From Locusta migratoria (lineage: Eukaryota > Arthropoda > Insecta > Orthoptera > Acrididae): a stretch of 64,000 nt of DNA. The first letter of the stretch is position 1, and each line of letters begins with the position of its first letter. The notes under the pieces are model-generated. The model worked only from the letters and a program-made list of their open reading frames with translations, did no database searches and was not told where the DNA came from. The DNA lies in assembly GCA_026315105.1 (NCBI GenBank), contig CM048750.1:162592549-162656548 (forward strand). The letters run 5' to 3'. Of the stretch, positions 9,353 through 19,124 are shown one piece after another. Both the position numbers and the translations under genes were made by a program.

Positions 9353-12300
9353 GCCATTTCTGAAGAATCAAATGACACATCCTGGCCAACCGGAAGTCGG
9401 GAAAGTGTGTCCGCATTGGCGTGTTTAGTGGTAGGTCGGTACAAAATCTCATATTGATAATTAGACAATATTAAGGACCATCTCTGAAGCTTTTGTGCCG
9501 TTCTTAGCGGAATTGGCTTCGTGGGTGAGAACAACGACGTGAGAAGCTTGTGGTCTGTCAACAAATAGAATTTTCTGCCGTAGAGATAATGATGAAACTT
9601 TGTGACGCCGTAAATGATTGCTAAGGCCTCCTTTTCTATCTGACTGTAATTCTGTTGCGTTGGCGTCAGTAGCTTGGATGCAATGGCAATAGGACGATCG
9701 TGAGAACCAATACGATGTGAAATTACAGCACCCAGACCGTACGACGAGGCATCAACTGCTAACACTACAGGCTTCTGTGGGTCAAAGGGAATCAAACATG
9801 CATCACTGAGTAGTGCAGACTTTAGTTTGTCAAAGGCAACCTGACAATCTTTAGACCATACAAAAGGAACATTCTTCCTACGTAAGCGATTCAGTGGAGC
9901 TGCAATCTGAGAGGCATTGGGAATAAACCTGAAATAATAGTTAAGCTTTCCCATTACTGCTTGCAATTCATGCACATTCTTAGGAGGAGGCAAGTCTTTG
10001 ATTGCTCTAAGATGTGACTGTAAGGGATGAATTCCTTGGGCATTAATCACATGGCCTAGGTACTCTATTTCAGTTTGAAAAAAGGAACACTTTGCTTTAT
10101 TACAACGTAGACCTGCTGCAGTCAAAACTTTGAAAAGGCACTCCAGGTTTGCTAAATGTTCTTCAACTGTACGTCCGGATACCACAATATCATCTAAATA
10201 GTTCGAGCAACACGGTACAGAAACTGTCAGCTGTTCCAAAAAGCGCTGAAAAATAGCGGGGGCGGAAGAACTGCCAAAGGGTAGGCGTTGAAATTGAAAA
10301 AGGCCCATGTGAGTATTAATGACGAAAAACTTTTTTGACTCGTCATCAAGTGGAATCTGTAAGTATGCCTCTGCTAAATCAATCTTGGAAAAGAAACGAG
10401 ACTGTCCTAATTTCTCCATTAGTTCGTCAGGTCTGGGCAGGGGATAAGTGTCTACAATTGTTTGACTGTTCACAGTTGATTTGAAGTCCGCACAGAGACG
10501 AAGTTTTCCTGACGGCTTGGGTATAATTACTATAGGCGAGGCCCACTGACTCGCAGAAACAGGAGAAATCACCCCACTATCTTGCCAACGTTTAAGTTCT
10601 TCGGCAACTGTATCACGCAAGGCGATAGGCACTGGTCTAGCTTTACGAAATTTTGGAACTGCAGATTCTTTTAAAGTTACATGTGCCACGAAGTCTTTTG
10701 CACAACCTAGTTCCGGCGAAAACAAGTCACTGTATTTTTCACACAATGCATTGATTTTATCCTGAGGCACTATTGACGAAATTTGAAGCACATCTCTTTG
10801 AATTGATAAACCAAACAAGTCAAAAGCATCTAGTCCAAAAATGTTCTGTGTCGATTTGGCCTGAAGAACTACAAAAGCAACTGTTTTTGTTACACCTTGA
10901 AAAGAAGCGGGCAGGCTACACGTTCCTAGCACGGGAATATTTTGACCTGTATAAGCTGTTAACACTTGCTGTGACGGCGACAATTTTGGCGAACCCAGAA
11001 GTTCATAAGTATCTTTATTTATTAATGTGACAGCGGAACCAGTATCAAGCTGAAATTGCACTGTCTTATTTTCAAGAGAAAGATTCACATAAAGTTTTTG
11101 CTTGTGGCGCTCGACAGGTGCGCGAATATGGGCAACGTCTAATACACCGTGTTTGCTGCGCTTGCGCGGGCCGCGTAGTGAAGTAAGCGGCGCAGACTCG
11201 GCACGCAGCGGATTAACAACACTGTGACTAGATGACACTACCGCCGGATCGGCGTCCGCGCATTGCGAGGTTACTACAGATTCACTAACTACTGCACTAA
11301 ACTTTTGAGTAGCTACATCAAGTCTACAGTCACTAGCTACACAGTACTGGCAACTATTACAAGGAGCAGTTGCAGAAGGCACTATTTTCACTACAGGATT
11401 GAACTGTACTTTGTCACTTTGCTTGTCCCGAACCCTTTTCCGTTGCACTGTTTTACGCGCTCGTCGACGCTTGCGACGTGGCTCACTACATAGTTTTGCC
11501 GTAGGCGCAGAGTAACTGTTTTGTATTTGAGAACCAAGCAAAGCACTGCTCAACTCCACAGCGTCGATGACATTGACAGCATGAACTGTTCGTGCACTCG
11601 TCACAGCACTGTTTCTAACGGCACCTTTCTTTAAATTTTTATGCTGCATACACACGGATTGTACATGTCCTAATTTGCCACATTGATAACAGGTTGCGTT
11701 GCGACTAGGGCATTGTGCACGCTTGTGGCGAGATACACACTGGGGGCAAGACTTACGAACATTTTTCTGAAATGAACGTTGGCGTCCGTTATTCAAATTA
11801 CTGTTTCTAACACGACGGGGCGACCTGTGTGTCGCACTTTCACACTGGCTACTGTTCACCGTCTGTTCAGCACGGCTTGTACTATTGTAAGAATCACTAG
11901 TGCTACACTGAGAACTACAGCTAGGAAAGCGTCCGTTACGGCGCACTGAATTTACACTGTGGCTTTGCATTTCTACATCTGCTAAGTCAAAAGTATCATG
12001 CGCTTCTATAAGCTGCAGTACACTGTCTAATGAAGGGTCTGACTGTTTTAGAATTGCTGCCCGAATTCTGGGATCCTGAATGTTCTGCGTAATCGCATCC
12101 CTCAACATCACGTCACTATAAGAAAGTCCACAAGAACAAGTAAATTTACATTTGCGGGTTAAGCCCTTCAATTCCGTAATCCACTCTTGGAGTGACTGCT
12201 GCGGTAATTTTTTAAGTCTGAAAAATCGGTACCGTGCCGCAGCTACGAGAACTTTTCTCTCATAATGAGCATTTAGTGCCTCTACTATTTGTTCAAAGTC

Positions 12301-12645
12301 TACATCACGAGGAGATACGTCGGGGAAAAGTTTTTTCAGTAACACGAAGGTGTTGGTGCCCACCACAGATAATAGCAGATGCTTCACTTTCTGACCTGTA
12401 ATTTGATGAGCCGCGACGAGTTCTTGAAACTGTGCGAAGTAGTCGCTCCATTCTTCCTCACGTTCGTTGTACTGGCGAAACGTAGGAAGCGTTGCGGCGG
12501 CAGGTGTGGGCTGCTGAAGCGGCGGCTGTTGTTGTTGGTTAGCTGCTTGCGCTGTGAGCTGGGCCACAGCCTGCAGGAGTTGTGTTATTTGCGCCGTCTG
12601 TAACTGAATAATTTCCATTAAGTTTGGGTTCGGGGTAGTGGCCAT
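9268..12645 (-). CDS. Ty3/gypsy Gag-protease-RT-RNase H polyprotein
   Basis: A single 1,125-residue frame starts at an ATG about 210 bp inside the 5' LTR. Gag occupies roughly residues 1-340 and ends in two CCHC zinc knuckles (C300-C303-H307-C312 and C319-C322-H327-C332), which bind element RNA. A basic linker follows. The aspartic protease has LDTGSA at 533-538. The reverse transcriptase has motif A KIDLAEAY (D756), LPFG near 788 and the catalytic YLDD at 816-819. RNase H has D965 (AVDASSYGLG), E1006 and D1031. All catalytic residues I can check are present. Gag and pol share one frame, with no gag-pol shift. A stop after VAQEVW ends it at the RNase H-integrase junction. Confidence 0.95.
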   Translation of the reverse strand: MATTPNPNLMEIIQLQTAQITQLLQAVAQLTAQAANQQQQPPLQQPTPAAATLPTFRQYNEREEEWSDYFAQFQELVAAHQITGQKVKHLLLSVVGTNTFVLLKKLFPDVSPRDVDFEQIVEALNAHYERKVLVAAARYRFFRLKKLPQQSLQEWITELKGLTRKCKFTCSCGLSYSDVMLRDAITQNIQDPRIRAAILKQSDPSLDSVLQLIEAHDTFDLADVEMQSHSVNSVRRNGRFPSCSSQCSTSDSYNSTSRAEQTVNSSQCESATHRSPRRVRNSNLNNGRQRSFQKNVRKSCPQCVSRHKRAQCPSRNATCYQCGKLGHVQSVCMQHKNLKKGAVRNSAVTSARTVHAVNVIDAVELSSALLGSQIQNSYSAPTAKLCSEPRRKRRRARKTVQRKRVRDKQSDKVQFNPVVKIVPSATAPCNSCQYCVASDCRLDVATQKFSAVVSESVVTSQCADADPAVVSSSHSVVNPLRAESAPLTSLRGPRKRSKHGVLDVAHIRAPVERHKQKLYVNLSLENKTVQFQLDTGSAVTLINKDTYELLGSPKLSPSQQVLTAYTGQNIPVLGTCSLPASFQGVTKTVAFVVLQAKSTQNIFGLDAFDLFGLSIQRDVLQISSIVPQDKINALCEKYSDLFSPELGCAKDFVAHVTLKESAVPKFRKARPVPIALRDTVAEELKRWQDSGVISPVSASQWASPIVIIPKPSGKLRLCADFKSTVNSQTIVDTYPLPRPDELMEKLGQSRFFSKIDLAEAYLQIPLDDESKKFFVINTHMGLFQFQRLPFGSSSAPAIFQRFLEQLTVSVPCCSNYLDDIVVSGRTVEEHLANLECLFKVLTAAGLRCNKAKCSFFQTEIEYLGHVINAQGIHPLQSHLRAIKDLPPPKNVHELQAVMGKLNYYFRFIPNASQIAAPLNRLRRKNVPFVWSKDCQVAFDKLKSALLSDACLIPFDPQKPVVLAVDASSYGLGAVISHRIGSHDRPIAIASKLLTPTQQNYSQIEKEALAIIYGVTKFHHYLYGRKFYLLTDHKLLTSLFSPTKPIPLRTAQKLQRWSLILSNYQYEILYRPTTKHANADTLSRLPVGQDVSFDSSEMACCQIDSKDASAVADFPLNSRRVAQEVW

Positions 12646-12858
12646 GCTGACCGATTAGGCGCCGCGTATACAAGTAACATATAACAACACACAAATGAAA
12701 TATGAAAGAGGACGCTCTGCAACAAAAAAGTCCACAAAACACGTCACAAAAATGTTCCCCCAAAAATCTTATAATACGGGTGGGTGGGCGGGAGCAATTT
12801 CTGCGTGCTCCGACTGCTGCTGTCTGGCTGCTGCAAGCGGACTGGTCCAAGGTTCGTC

Positions 12859-12876
12859 TATCGCTCCTCGTCGCCA
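12859..12876 (-). other. Primer-binding site of the gypsy element
   Basis: One base inside the 5' LTR the minus strand reads TGGCGACGAGGAGCGATA. The TGG start pairs with the CCA end of a tRNA, as expected for the minus-strand priming site. I have not identified the tRNA. A near repeat of this GTCGCCGC motif inside the LTR end makes the boundary slightly uncertain. Confidence 0.75.
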
Positions 12877-12877
12877 C

Positions 12878-13347
12878 TTTTGTGTCCCAACTTCGTCGCC
12901 GCTTTTGTGTCCCAGCCTCGTCGTAGGTGTCGGTGGCCGAGTGGAATGAGACTGACACAGGAATAAAGATAGCACGCTGGTGCAGGTACGGAGGGGAGCA
13001 GCCAGAAACTATAAACACTAGATTGAATTAGAAAGAGATATATATTGCACAGAATGTATACAATACTTAACTTTTACATAGTACTGCAGAATGTTGATAC
13101 ATAGTTGAGCTAGAGTCCTGCCTAGTGCCTAACTGATAGCCAAGTCTTCACTGGTGCCTATCGGATTCCGAAGTCTTTACTGGTTCCTAACTCAGTCCCA
13201 AGTGAACGATGTCTTTCCGTGGTGGCCACGAGCGGGGTTGCAGCAGAGGGCGCTCGTGGCTGTCATCGTAAGAACGCCGCGCCGTGCGTGCATGGCGGCG
13301 CGCGGCGAAAGTAGGTGGCGCGCACTTTGTACTTGTGCGACACCACA
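12878..13347 (-). repeat. 5' LTR of the gypsy element (470 bp)
   Basis: The partner of 7320-7789, of equal length. It carries the element's promoter by definition, but I could not assign a clear TATA box. It is flanked on the right by GTAAT (13348-13352). Confidence 0.95.
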
Positions 13348-13352
13348 GTAAT

Positions 13353-13710
13353 GATTTCACTTTTAGTACATTCTATTAGCGCTTGGAGGTCTTTTACTTC
13401 CCCCACACACTTACAACAACTCTGAACCTGTTAGAAAAATGGCTCTTAGATATTATCTTCGTTCATCCTGTCTGTGACCTGTACAGTTTGAGAATATTCC
13501 CGAGGCCCTCTAACCGTATAAATCTCTCACTCAACGCCACAAAATCGTCGCTACCCCTCTAACCGCTTTCTAGTGTGTAGTGGACGCCTAACGCATGACC
13601 TATTCAGAAAACCGGGAATACGTGATTGTGGATGATTTGAGGGTGCGAGACTTCCTACACAGACCCTCTGGCGGCAGCAGGAACACGTCTGAGCCGCATC
13701 CCTATGGAAT
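13353..13710 (-). mobile_element. CR1-like LINE, part 1 (ORF1 end and endonuclease start)
   Basis: Upstream half of the CR1 copy that continues at 6110-7314. On the minus strand it reads EVKDLQALIECTKSEI, matching the endonuclease start of the long copy (IPELQALIESTEAQI). Upstream it matches the ORF1/ORF2 junction (GGCCTCGGGAATA) and the ORF1 end (GFLNRS..., compare VPLNRSGAHYT). It stops at the GTAAT duplication, so the gypsy element integrated inside the endonuclease coding region. The 5' limit near 13710 is approximate. Confidence 0.85.
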
Positions 13711-13934
13711 CCACCTGAGCTTGGATGACAGTGTAAGTTTAATCGAGGAAATCAGCTGACGTACGCATTTAAATTTATTTTGCCACCAGTTGCGAACATT
13801 TACAGAATTTTTCTATGTTTGGACGCCAGTTCATAATCAAATGCAGATGTCTTTTCTTTGGCGAAATATAGTAGGTGCCAAGTGAATAATACTGGTAACA
13901 TGGAGTCACGGTTACACACGGTGTGTGTTGTAGC

Positions 13935-14480
13935 TTCCCAATATCTACATCCCCACTTCACAAGCCACCTGACGGTGTGTGGCGGGGTTCCTTAAGTACC
14001 AGTAGTGGTTCTCCCCCCTATTCCAGCCACGTATTGTTCGCGGAAAGAATGATTGTCGGTATGTCTCTGTGTGGGCTCTAATCTCTTTTATTTTATCCTC
14101 ATGATCTCTTCGCGAGATATACGTAGGAGGGAGCAATATACTGCTAGACTCCTCGGTAAAGGTATGTTCTCGAAACTTTGACAAAAGCCCGTACCGAGCT
14201 ACAGAGCGTCTCACTTTTGCAGAGTCTTCCACTGGAGTTTATCAATCATCTCCGTAACGCTTTCACGATTACTAAATGATCCTGTAACGAAGGCCGCAGC
14301 TCTCCGTTGGATCAGTTCAACCTCCCCAATCAACCCCACCTGGTACAGATCTCACACCGGTGAACAGTATTCAAGCAGTGGGCGATCAAGTGTACTTCCT
14401 TTGTTTTCGGACTGCATTTCCTTAGTATTCTTCCAGTGAATATGTCTGGCATCTGCTTTACCGACGATTTATTTTACATG
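13935..14480 (-). mobile_element. CR1-like LINE, second family, 3' fragment
   Basis: The minus-strand frame at 13945-14232 reads VARYGLLSKFREHTF, LLPPTYISRRDHEDKIKEIRAHTETYRQSFFPRTIRGWN, which is the 3' end of a CR1-type ORF2. Upstream, 14233-14480 gives QRRAAAFVTGSFSNRESVTEMI after frameshifts. These residues are closer to the family at 45888-47335 (RRAARFVTGRFDQ) than to the main CR1 family. The copy is 5'-truncated and broken. Confidence 0.82.
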
Positions 14481-14614
14481 GTCGTTACAAGATTATAATG
14501 ACACCGTTTCGGATACATAATTTCAGAAAATGGTTGTAATTATATTCTTGTACTAATACAAGTAATTGCATAATGTTACAAGACGACAGTGGATGGTACG
14601 TTTACAAGGTACTG

Positions 14615-14765
14615 GAGGAATGAAGCTGTGAAGACGGGTCTTGAGACGTGCAGAGGTAGCTCAGTCGGTAGAACGCTTGCCGCGACGGCCAGAGATACTG
14701 GGTCGAATTCTGGGCTGGAATACAGTTTTCATCTGTCAGAAAAGTCTCAGTTTACGATTTCCTCA
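14615..14765 (+). mobile_element. tRNA-derived SINE (family B)
   Basis: The segment GGTAGCTCAGTCGGTAGAACGC is an A-box-like tRNA start, and GGGTCGAATTCTGG about 45 bp later is a B-box. The sequence then continues with CAGTTTTCATCTGTCAG, matching the CAATTTTAATCTGCCAGGAA body of the two copies at 44941-45390. It is not a functional tRNA: no acceptor stem can be formed. Confidence 0.78.
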
Positions 14766-14929
14766 TATATCCAGATATAACTGACTTAGATTGTTAAATG
14801 TTTCTCTAATAAATTTAAAGATTTGAGTATTTTTTTGGTAAACGTGAAAACATTTCTTAACGTTATCTCTCGATTGAAACGGAGCAGGAGATGGATTTTA
14901 CTGGAGAGAATTATTCTGAGCCCTGAGCG

Positions 14930-15150
14930 TAGGCATCCCGCGAAACAGCAGTGTCGCGTGGCCTGCCGGCTCGCCACAGCGGGCAGCGCCAGGTGTGGCG
15001 GCCGAGGGGCGAGGGGCGGCCGCTCGTGTGTTTTAACGACGCGCTCTGGGGGCGGGGGGCGGGCGCCACAGCTGGGAGCGCCGGAGCGCACCTGAGGCCC
15101 AGGGGGCGGCAACAGCAGGCGGGCGAGCCGAAACCAGCCGCTACACCAGC
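14930..15150. other. GC-rich island
   Basis: About 220 bp with very high GC and many CpG, against AT-rich surroundings. Open frames on both strands (up to 108 codons) reflect the absence of AT-rich stop codons and look like low-complexity peptide. It might be a regulatory island or a fragment of a GC-rich repeat. Nothing decides between these. Confidence 0.5.
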
Positions 15151-15616
15151 CTACCTTGTCCTCTACTTACTTCTTAGGATTCCTACCCACATAGGAATAT
15201 CATATTAACGTGTATATAAATGTGGCGTCTGTTCCGAAAGAACAGACGTCACTTCTGATCCTGCAGTTGTTACTATTTAATATTCACAGAATATTGGGCA
15301 AAGCTGAAAATGTGTACCCAGCCAATCGCATTTGAGGTCATATTAACGTGGTTACGTATTGATATGTTTGTTCGATACGTAATGTACACACCTAGTTTAT
15401 CAATAATAACCATAAGATAATTTTAGAAAGCAAACAGAAAATATTTAAATTCCTCAAGTGAAGCAGCGAAAAGGAAAATAAAAATGAGTACAAATAGTTG
15501 GACGTAAATCTAATACTGCAGAACCATGAATATGTGAAAGGTAGGTATAGTGTATAGCAAAATAACACAGAATTAAATACTACAATGCCAACCTATAGAT
15601 AGATTTTATTTTGTTC
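15151..15616. other. No gene seen
   Basis: AT-rich sequence without long frames. GTGGCGTCTGTTCCGAAAGAACAGACGTCAC at about 15223-15253 forms a short inverted repeat (GTGACGTCTGTTC arms). No known element is recognised. Confidence 0.45.
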
Positions 15617-15692
15617 AAGACCACTTTCGGACCATCAGCCCATCTTCCGATCTGAAGACCACTTTCGGACCATCAGCCCATCTTCCGATCTG
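15617..15692 (-). repeat. Two tandem 38-bp copies of a CTGATGG...CGAAAG motif
   Basis: The 38-bp unit AAGACCACTTTCGG... occurs at 15617-15654 and again at 15655-15692 with no difference visible to me. On the minus strand each copy reads GGGCTGATGGTCCGAAAGTGG, which resembles a minimal hammerhead-ribozyme core (CUGAUG ... GAAA) of the kind carried by Penelope-like elements. Stem II is only two or three base pairs, so activity is doubtful. Confidence 0.8.
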
Positions 15693-15819
15693 TTAACAAG
15701 AATTAAATAACAACTGATTGTATGCCTCAGTCAAAAAACTTAAAATTACAAAATATAAAAATACATTTTAAAAATCCACCCGTCCCACGTCACTGACGTG
15801 CGTACAATCTAGGTAAACA

Positions 15820-16040
15820 CAGTCACAGTGAAAATTCAAATGTTTGTTAAGCTTATGGGACTTAACTACGGGGTTATCAGTCCCTAAACTTACAAAGTAC
15901 TTATGAACTACTTACGAACTAGGACGGCGCAAATATCCATGCCCGAGGGGGGATTCGAACCCTCGACCGTAGTGGCCGTGCAGACCGTGACTGGAGCGCC
16001 TCAGTCCCCTCGGCCACCGCGGCCGGCCCAGTCACAGTGA
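15820..16040 (-). mobile_element. tRNA-derived SINE (family A), full copy with 12-bp target duplication
   Basis: The element occupies 15832-16028, flanked by the perfect duplication CAGTCACAGTGA (15820-15831 and 16029-16040). On the minus strand it starts GGCCGGCCGCGGTGGCCGAG, a tRNA-Leu-like head, has B-box GGTTCGAATCC, and continues with the body TTTAGGGACTGATAACCCCG and TTAAGTCCCATAAGC. The same family is intact at 32142-32340 and 46339-46534. It is transcribed by pol III in principle and depends on a LINE for mobility. A mariner remnant lies directly to the right. Confidence 0.95.
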
Positions 16041-16445
16041 GCGAGCGGTCTAAAGTAACGGTGTCACTATGCTTCCGAAACAGCGGAACCCGTCACTATT
16101 ACTTCTCGTTTTTTGAGCATCACCCGCGAAAGCAGCGGCAACAGTTTTTGCAGAATCTATCCATCATTTTGCACGACAATGAATGGGCTCATACAGCACA
16201 AGCTGTGGTTTCTCGCATGATGTAAGCCCTTTTCACTTTGATTTGATTCCTAAGATGAAGGAACCATTCGTGGCATTAGCTTCAGAACTGATCCACAGAT
16301 TCGTGCCTTCATCAACACAATATCCTCTGCTAACGGTATACTACGCCTTACACATCGCTGGCAACAGGTTCTACACAACTCCGATGACTACTTTAAAGGA
16401 CAGTAACAGGTGCAAGCATGTAACGCTTTTTTATCGGTTGTGAAT
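16041..16445 (+). pseudogene. mariner-like transposase remnant
   Basis: Frames at 16037-16225 and 16183-16443 give QRQQFLQNLSIILHDNEWAHTA, corresponding to the second catalytic aspartate block (ILHDNARPHTA) of mariner transposases. Then DVSPFHFDLIPKMKEP corresponds to the third catalytic block (SPCDFDLFPKLKEP). The usual PPYSPD before it is damaged and the frame shifts at about 16200. The lineage differs from the remnant at 5790-6109. The N-terminus and the terminal repeats are missing. Confidence 0.8.
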
Positions 16446-16484
16446 ACATAGTTGCCACTATTGACTAAAACCGCAAAGAGAATT

Positions 16485-18152
16485 TTGCTCATATGTTAAA
16501 TATACTAGGGGCAAAATACAATACCCTCACTACGTGTTAGTACTGGTGATCCTGCCTATGATAGCGCACCTAAAGCAGAGTTCCTAAACATAGCTTTTAG
16601 AAACTCATTCACCAAAGAAGACGAAACCAATATTCCAGATTTAGAATTAGAAACACATGCCATATTCAGTAACATTGAAGCAGATATCATCGGAGTAGTG
16701 AAGCAACTAAAATCAATTAACAAGTACAACTCTTCTGGTCCGGACTGTATACCCATTAGATTTCTATTCGATTATGCTGAAGCGATAGAACCTTACTTAA
16801 CAGCCACATACAACCGCTCGCTCAAGGAAGGATCTGTACCAAACGCCTGGAGAGTTTGCACAGGTCACACCTATATTCAGGAAAGGCAGTAGGAGGAACC
16901 CACTAAACTACAGGTCTATTTCATTGACGTCATTCTGCAGCAGGGTTTTGGAGCATATCCTGTATTCAAATATTATGAATTATCACGAACAGAATGATCT
17001 ATTGACCCACGGGCAACACGGATTTACAAAATATCGTTCACGCGAAACACAACTAGCTCTACTCACACGAAGTAATGACTGCTATCGACAAGGTATCTCA
17101 AATTGATTCCGTATTTCTCGATTTTCAGAAAGTTTTTCACACCGTCCTCATAAATGGCTTTTAATCAAATTGCGTAGTTATGGCATATCGTCCCAAATTT
17201 ACGACTGGATAGGGGATTTCCTATCACAGAGGAGACACAGTTTGCAGTAATCGATGGTAAGGCATCCACAGGGTAGTGATATTGGTCTTCTACTGTTCCT
17301 TATTTACATAAACAATTTGGAAGAAAATCTAAGCAGCTGTCTTAGGTTGTCTGCAGATGACGCCGTCATTTACCGCCTAGTAAAATCATTTAAGATCAAA
17401 ACCAACTGCAGAACGACCTAAATAAGATATCACTACGTTGCAAAAATTGTCAACTGACCATAAATAATGAGAAGTGGAAGTCGTCCACATGAGTACGAAA
17501 AGAAATCCGTTAAACTTTGTTTACAAGATAAATCAATCAAAGTGAAGGGCGTAAACTGCACAAAATATCTAGGAATTACTATTACTTCAGACTTAAACTG
17601 GAAAGAACACGTAGATAATGTCGTGGGAAAAGCGAACCAGAGACTGCGTTTTATTGGCAGAACCCTTAAAAATGCAACTGAACTACAAAAGAAACTGCAT
17701 ACACAACGCTTGTCCGTCCTTTTTTCGAGTATTGCTACCCAATGTGGAATCCTTGTAAGGTGGATTTGACGGAGAACATCGAAAAAGTCCAAAGAAGGGC
17801 AGCTCGTTTTGTATTGTCACGATACAGGGGAGACAGCGTTACGGAAATGATACAGGATCTGGGATGGGAATCATTAGAACAACGGCGCTTATCGCTGCGA
17901 GGTGGCCTACTTATGAAACTCTAATCGCTAACATTCTCTTCCGAATGCGAAAATATATTGTTGACTCCCACGTATATAGGTAGAAAATACGAGAAATCAG
18001 AGCTGGAACGGAGAGATTCGAGGTTGTATTTCTTCCCGCACGCTATTCGAGAATGGAATGGGAGATAAATAGCATAAAAGTGGTGGTTCTATGGCTCATC
18101 TGCCAGGCACTTAAATGTGATTTTCAGAGTATCCTATGTAGATGTAGATTTA
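16485..18152 (+). mobile_element. CR1-like LINE fragment, linker and RT to 3' end
   Basis: Starts inside the linker between endonuclease and RT (AFRNSFTKEDE-like near 16590) and runs to the 3' end. Frames include SGPDCIPIRF (16698-16892), TSFCSRVLEHILYSNIMNY (16924-17106), the catalytic box as SADD near 17355, KYLGITITSDLNWKEH (17467-17769) and VQRRAARFVLSRYRGDS (17742-17924). A short internal deletion near 17262 removes the segment before VPQG, and several frameshifts are present. It ends in the family's TGCCAGGCACTTAAATGTG block and TGTAGATGTAG tail. Confidence 0.9.
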
Positions 18153-18834
18153 TGTTCCAACCCTCTTATTTAAGAATTTCAATTATGTAAAGAAACCAAC
18201 ACTGAAATAATCATATGTCTGGTATAAAATTTTATCCGATCTATAAATATTCGTAAAATTTTCTGCTGTTTGTGTTGATTTTGGAACACTCTAGAACCTA
18301 GCATCATCTATAAATACGAATGCGACGCATCACAATCAGCTCCTAGTTTGGCACAGTACCAGTTAGGCTGTAACACCACGAAGTAGTGTCTGTTTTTCTA
18401 ATATACCGATGCATTTATAATTTTGGGAGATTATAAAAGAAGTCACACTGCATCAGTGTACTTCCATTTACTACGAAAAATCCAGGATGTTAAATTAAAT
18501 AGTTTCAGGACAATATTGATACCGGGAAGAAGCTGATCAACACAGCAGTTTTGTCTACATGAGCAAAGCAGGTGATGAAATTTAAAACATTATAACTATT
18601 AGAACTTGTGTTCGGGTTCTGGCGCACCAGTTCTGATAGGTAGGATCGTCACTAGTAGGACATTATCAAGTACATCTGGATGTATACTCCATCAATAGCG
18701 TGGTATCCAGGGACGTTTAGAGTTGGCTCCCAACTCGAATTAATGCGATAACTCCGCAACTGATTTACCGACACATGTTTATTGCCTGTACTTTCCGAGT
18801 GTGAATTATTGACCATCACTTCTGAAACACCCTG
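18153..18834. other. No gene seen
   Basis: AT-rich with no long frame. No recognised repeat, though GGTGGTAT-type and AACCTCG-type fragments may be old SINE debris. Confidence 0.4.
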
Positions 18835-18917
18835 TATATCAGTGATTGTTGTTGTTGTTATTTGGATGTTTAAGGGGGACAAAACTACAATGGTCATCAG
18901 TCCCCCTATATCAGTGA
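18835..18917 (-). mobile_element. 61-bp truncated retroelement with 11-bp target duplication
   Basis: TATATCAGTGA flanks the insert on both sides (18835-18845 and 18907-18917). The insert, read on the minus strand, is GGGGGACTGATGACCAT... and ends in a CAACAACAA tail. The CAA tail matches the 3' tail of the RTE-like LINEs here, and the GACTGATGACC block is shared with locust SINE bodies, so this is probably a severely truncated SINE or LINE product. Confidence 0.85.
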
Positions 18918-19124
18918 GTTTATTATAATATTGTGTCAATACTGTCAGTAAATCGATCAAGAACTTTTTCGACATTAGTAATAACAATGTTTCCGTGTAA
19001 TTAGTATTTGTTTACCAAATATATTAGAAATATAGTCTTTTGTCTGTCCTATTTATTAAAGTTTCTATTAAAAATATTGTAAATATGTCAATTTTTGGTG
19101 ACAGCTTTAAGCGGCGAGATGTAT

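Larger units (their letters stand above)
7320..13347 (-). mobile_element. Near-intact Ty3/gypsy LTR retrotransposon, 6,028 bp
   Basis: A complete minus-strand provirus-like copy. In transcription order it has a 5' LTR (12878-13347), a primer-binding site, a gag-protease-RT-RNase H frame (12645-9268), an integrase frame (9352-7634), a polypurine tract (7790-7801) and a 3' LTR (7320-7789). The pol order with integrase last, the HHCC integrase and the 5-bp duplication place it in Ty3/gypsy. There is no envelope-like frame. The LTRs are both 470 bp and I count seven mismatches by eye, so insertion is fairly recent. One frameshift between RNase H and integrase is the only clear coding lesion. Confidence 0.97.
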
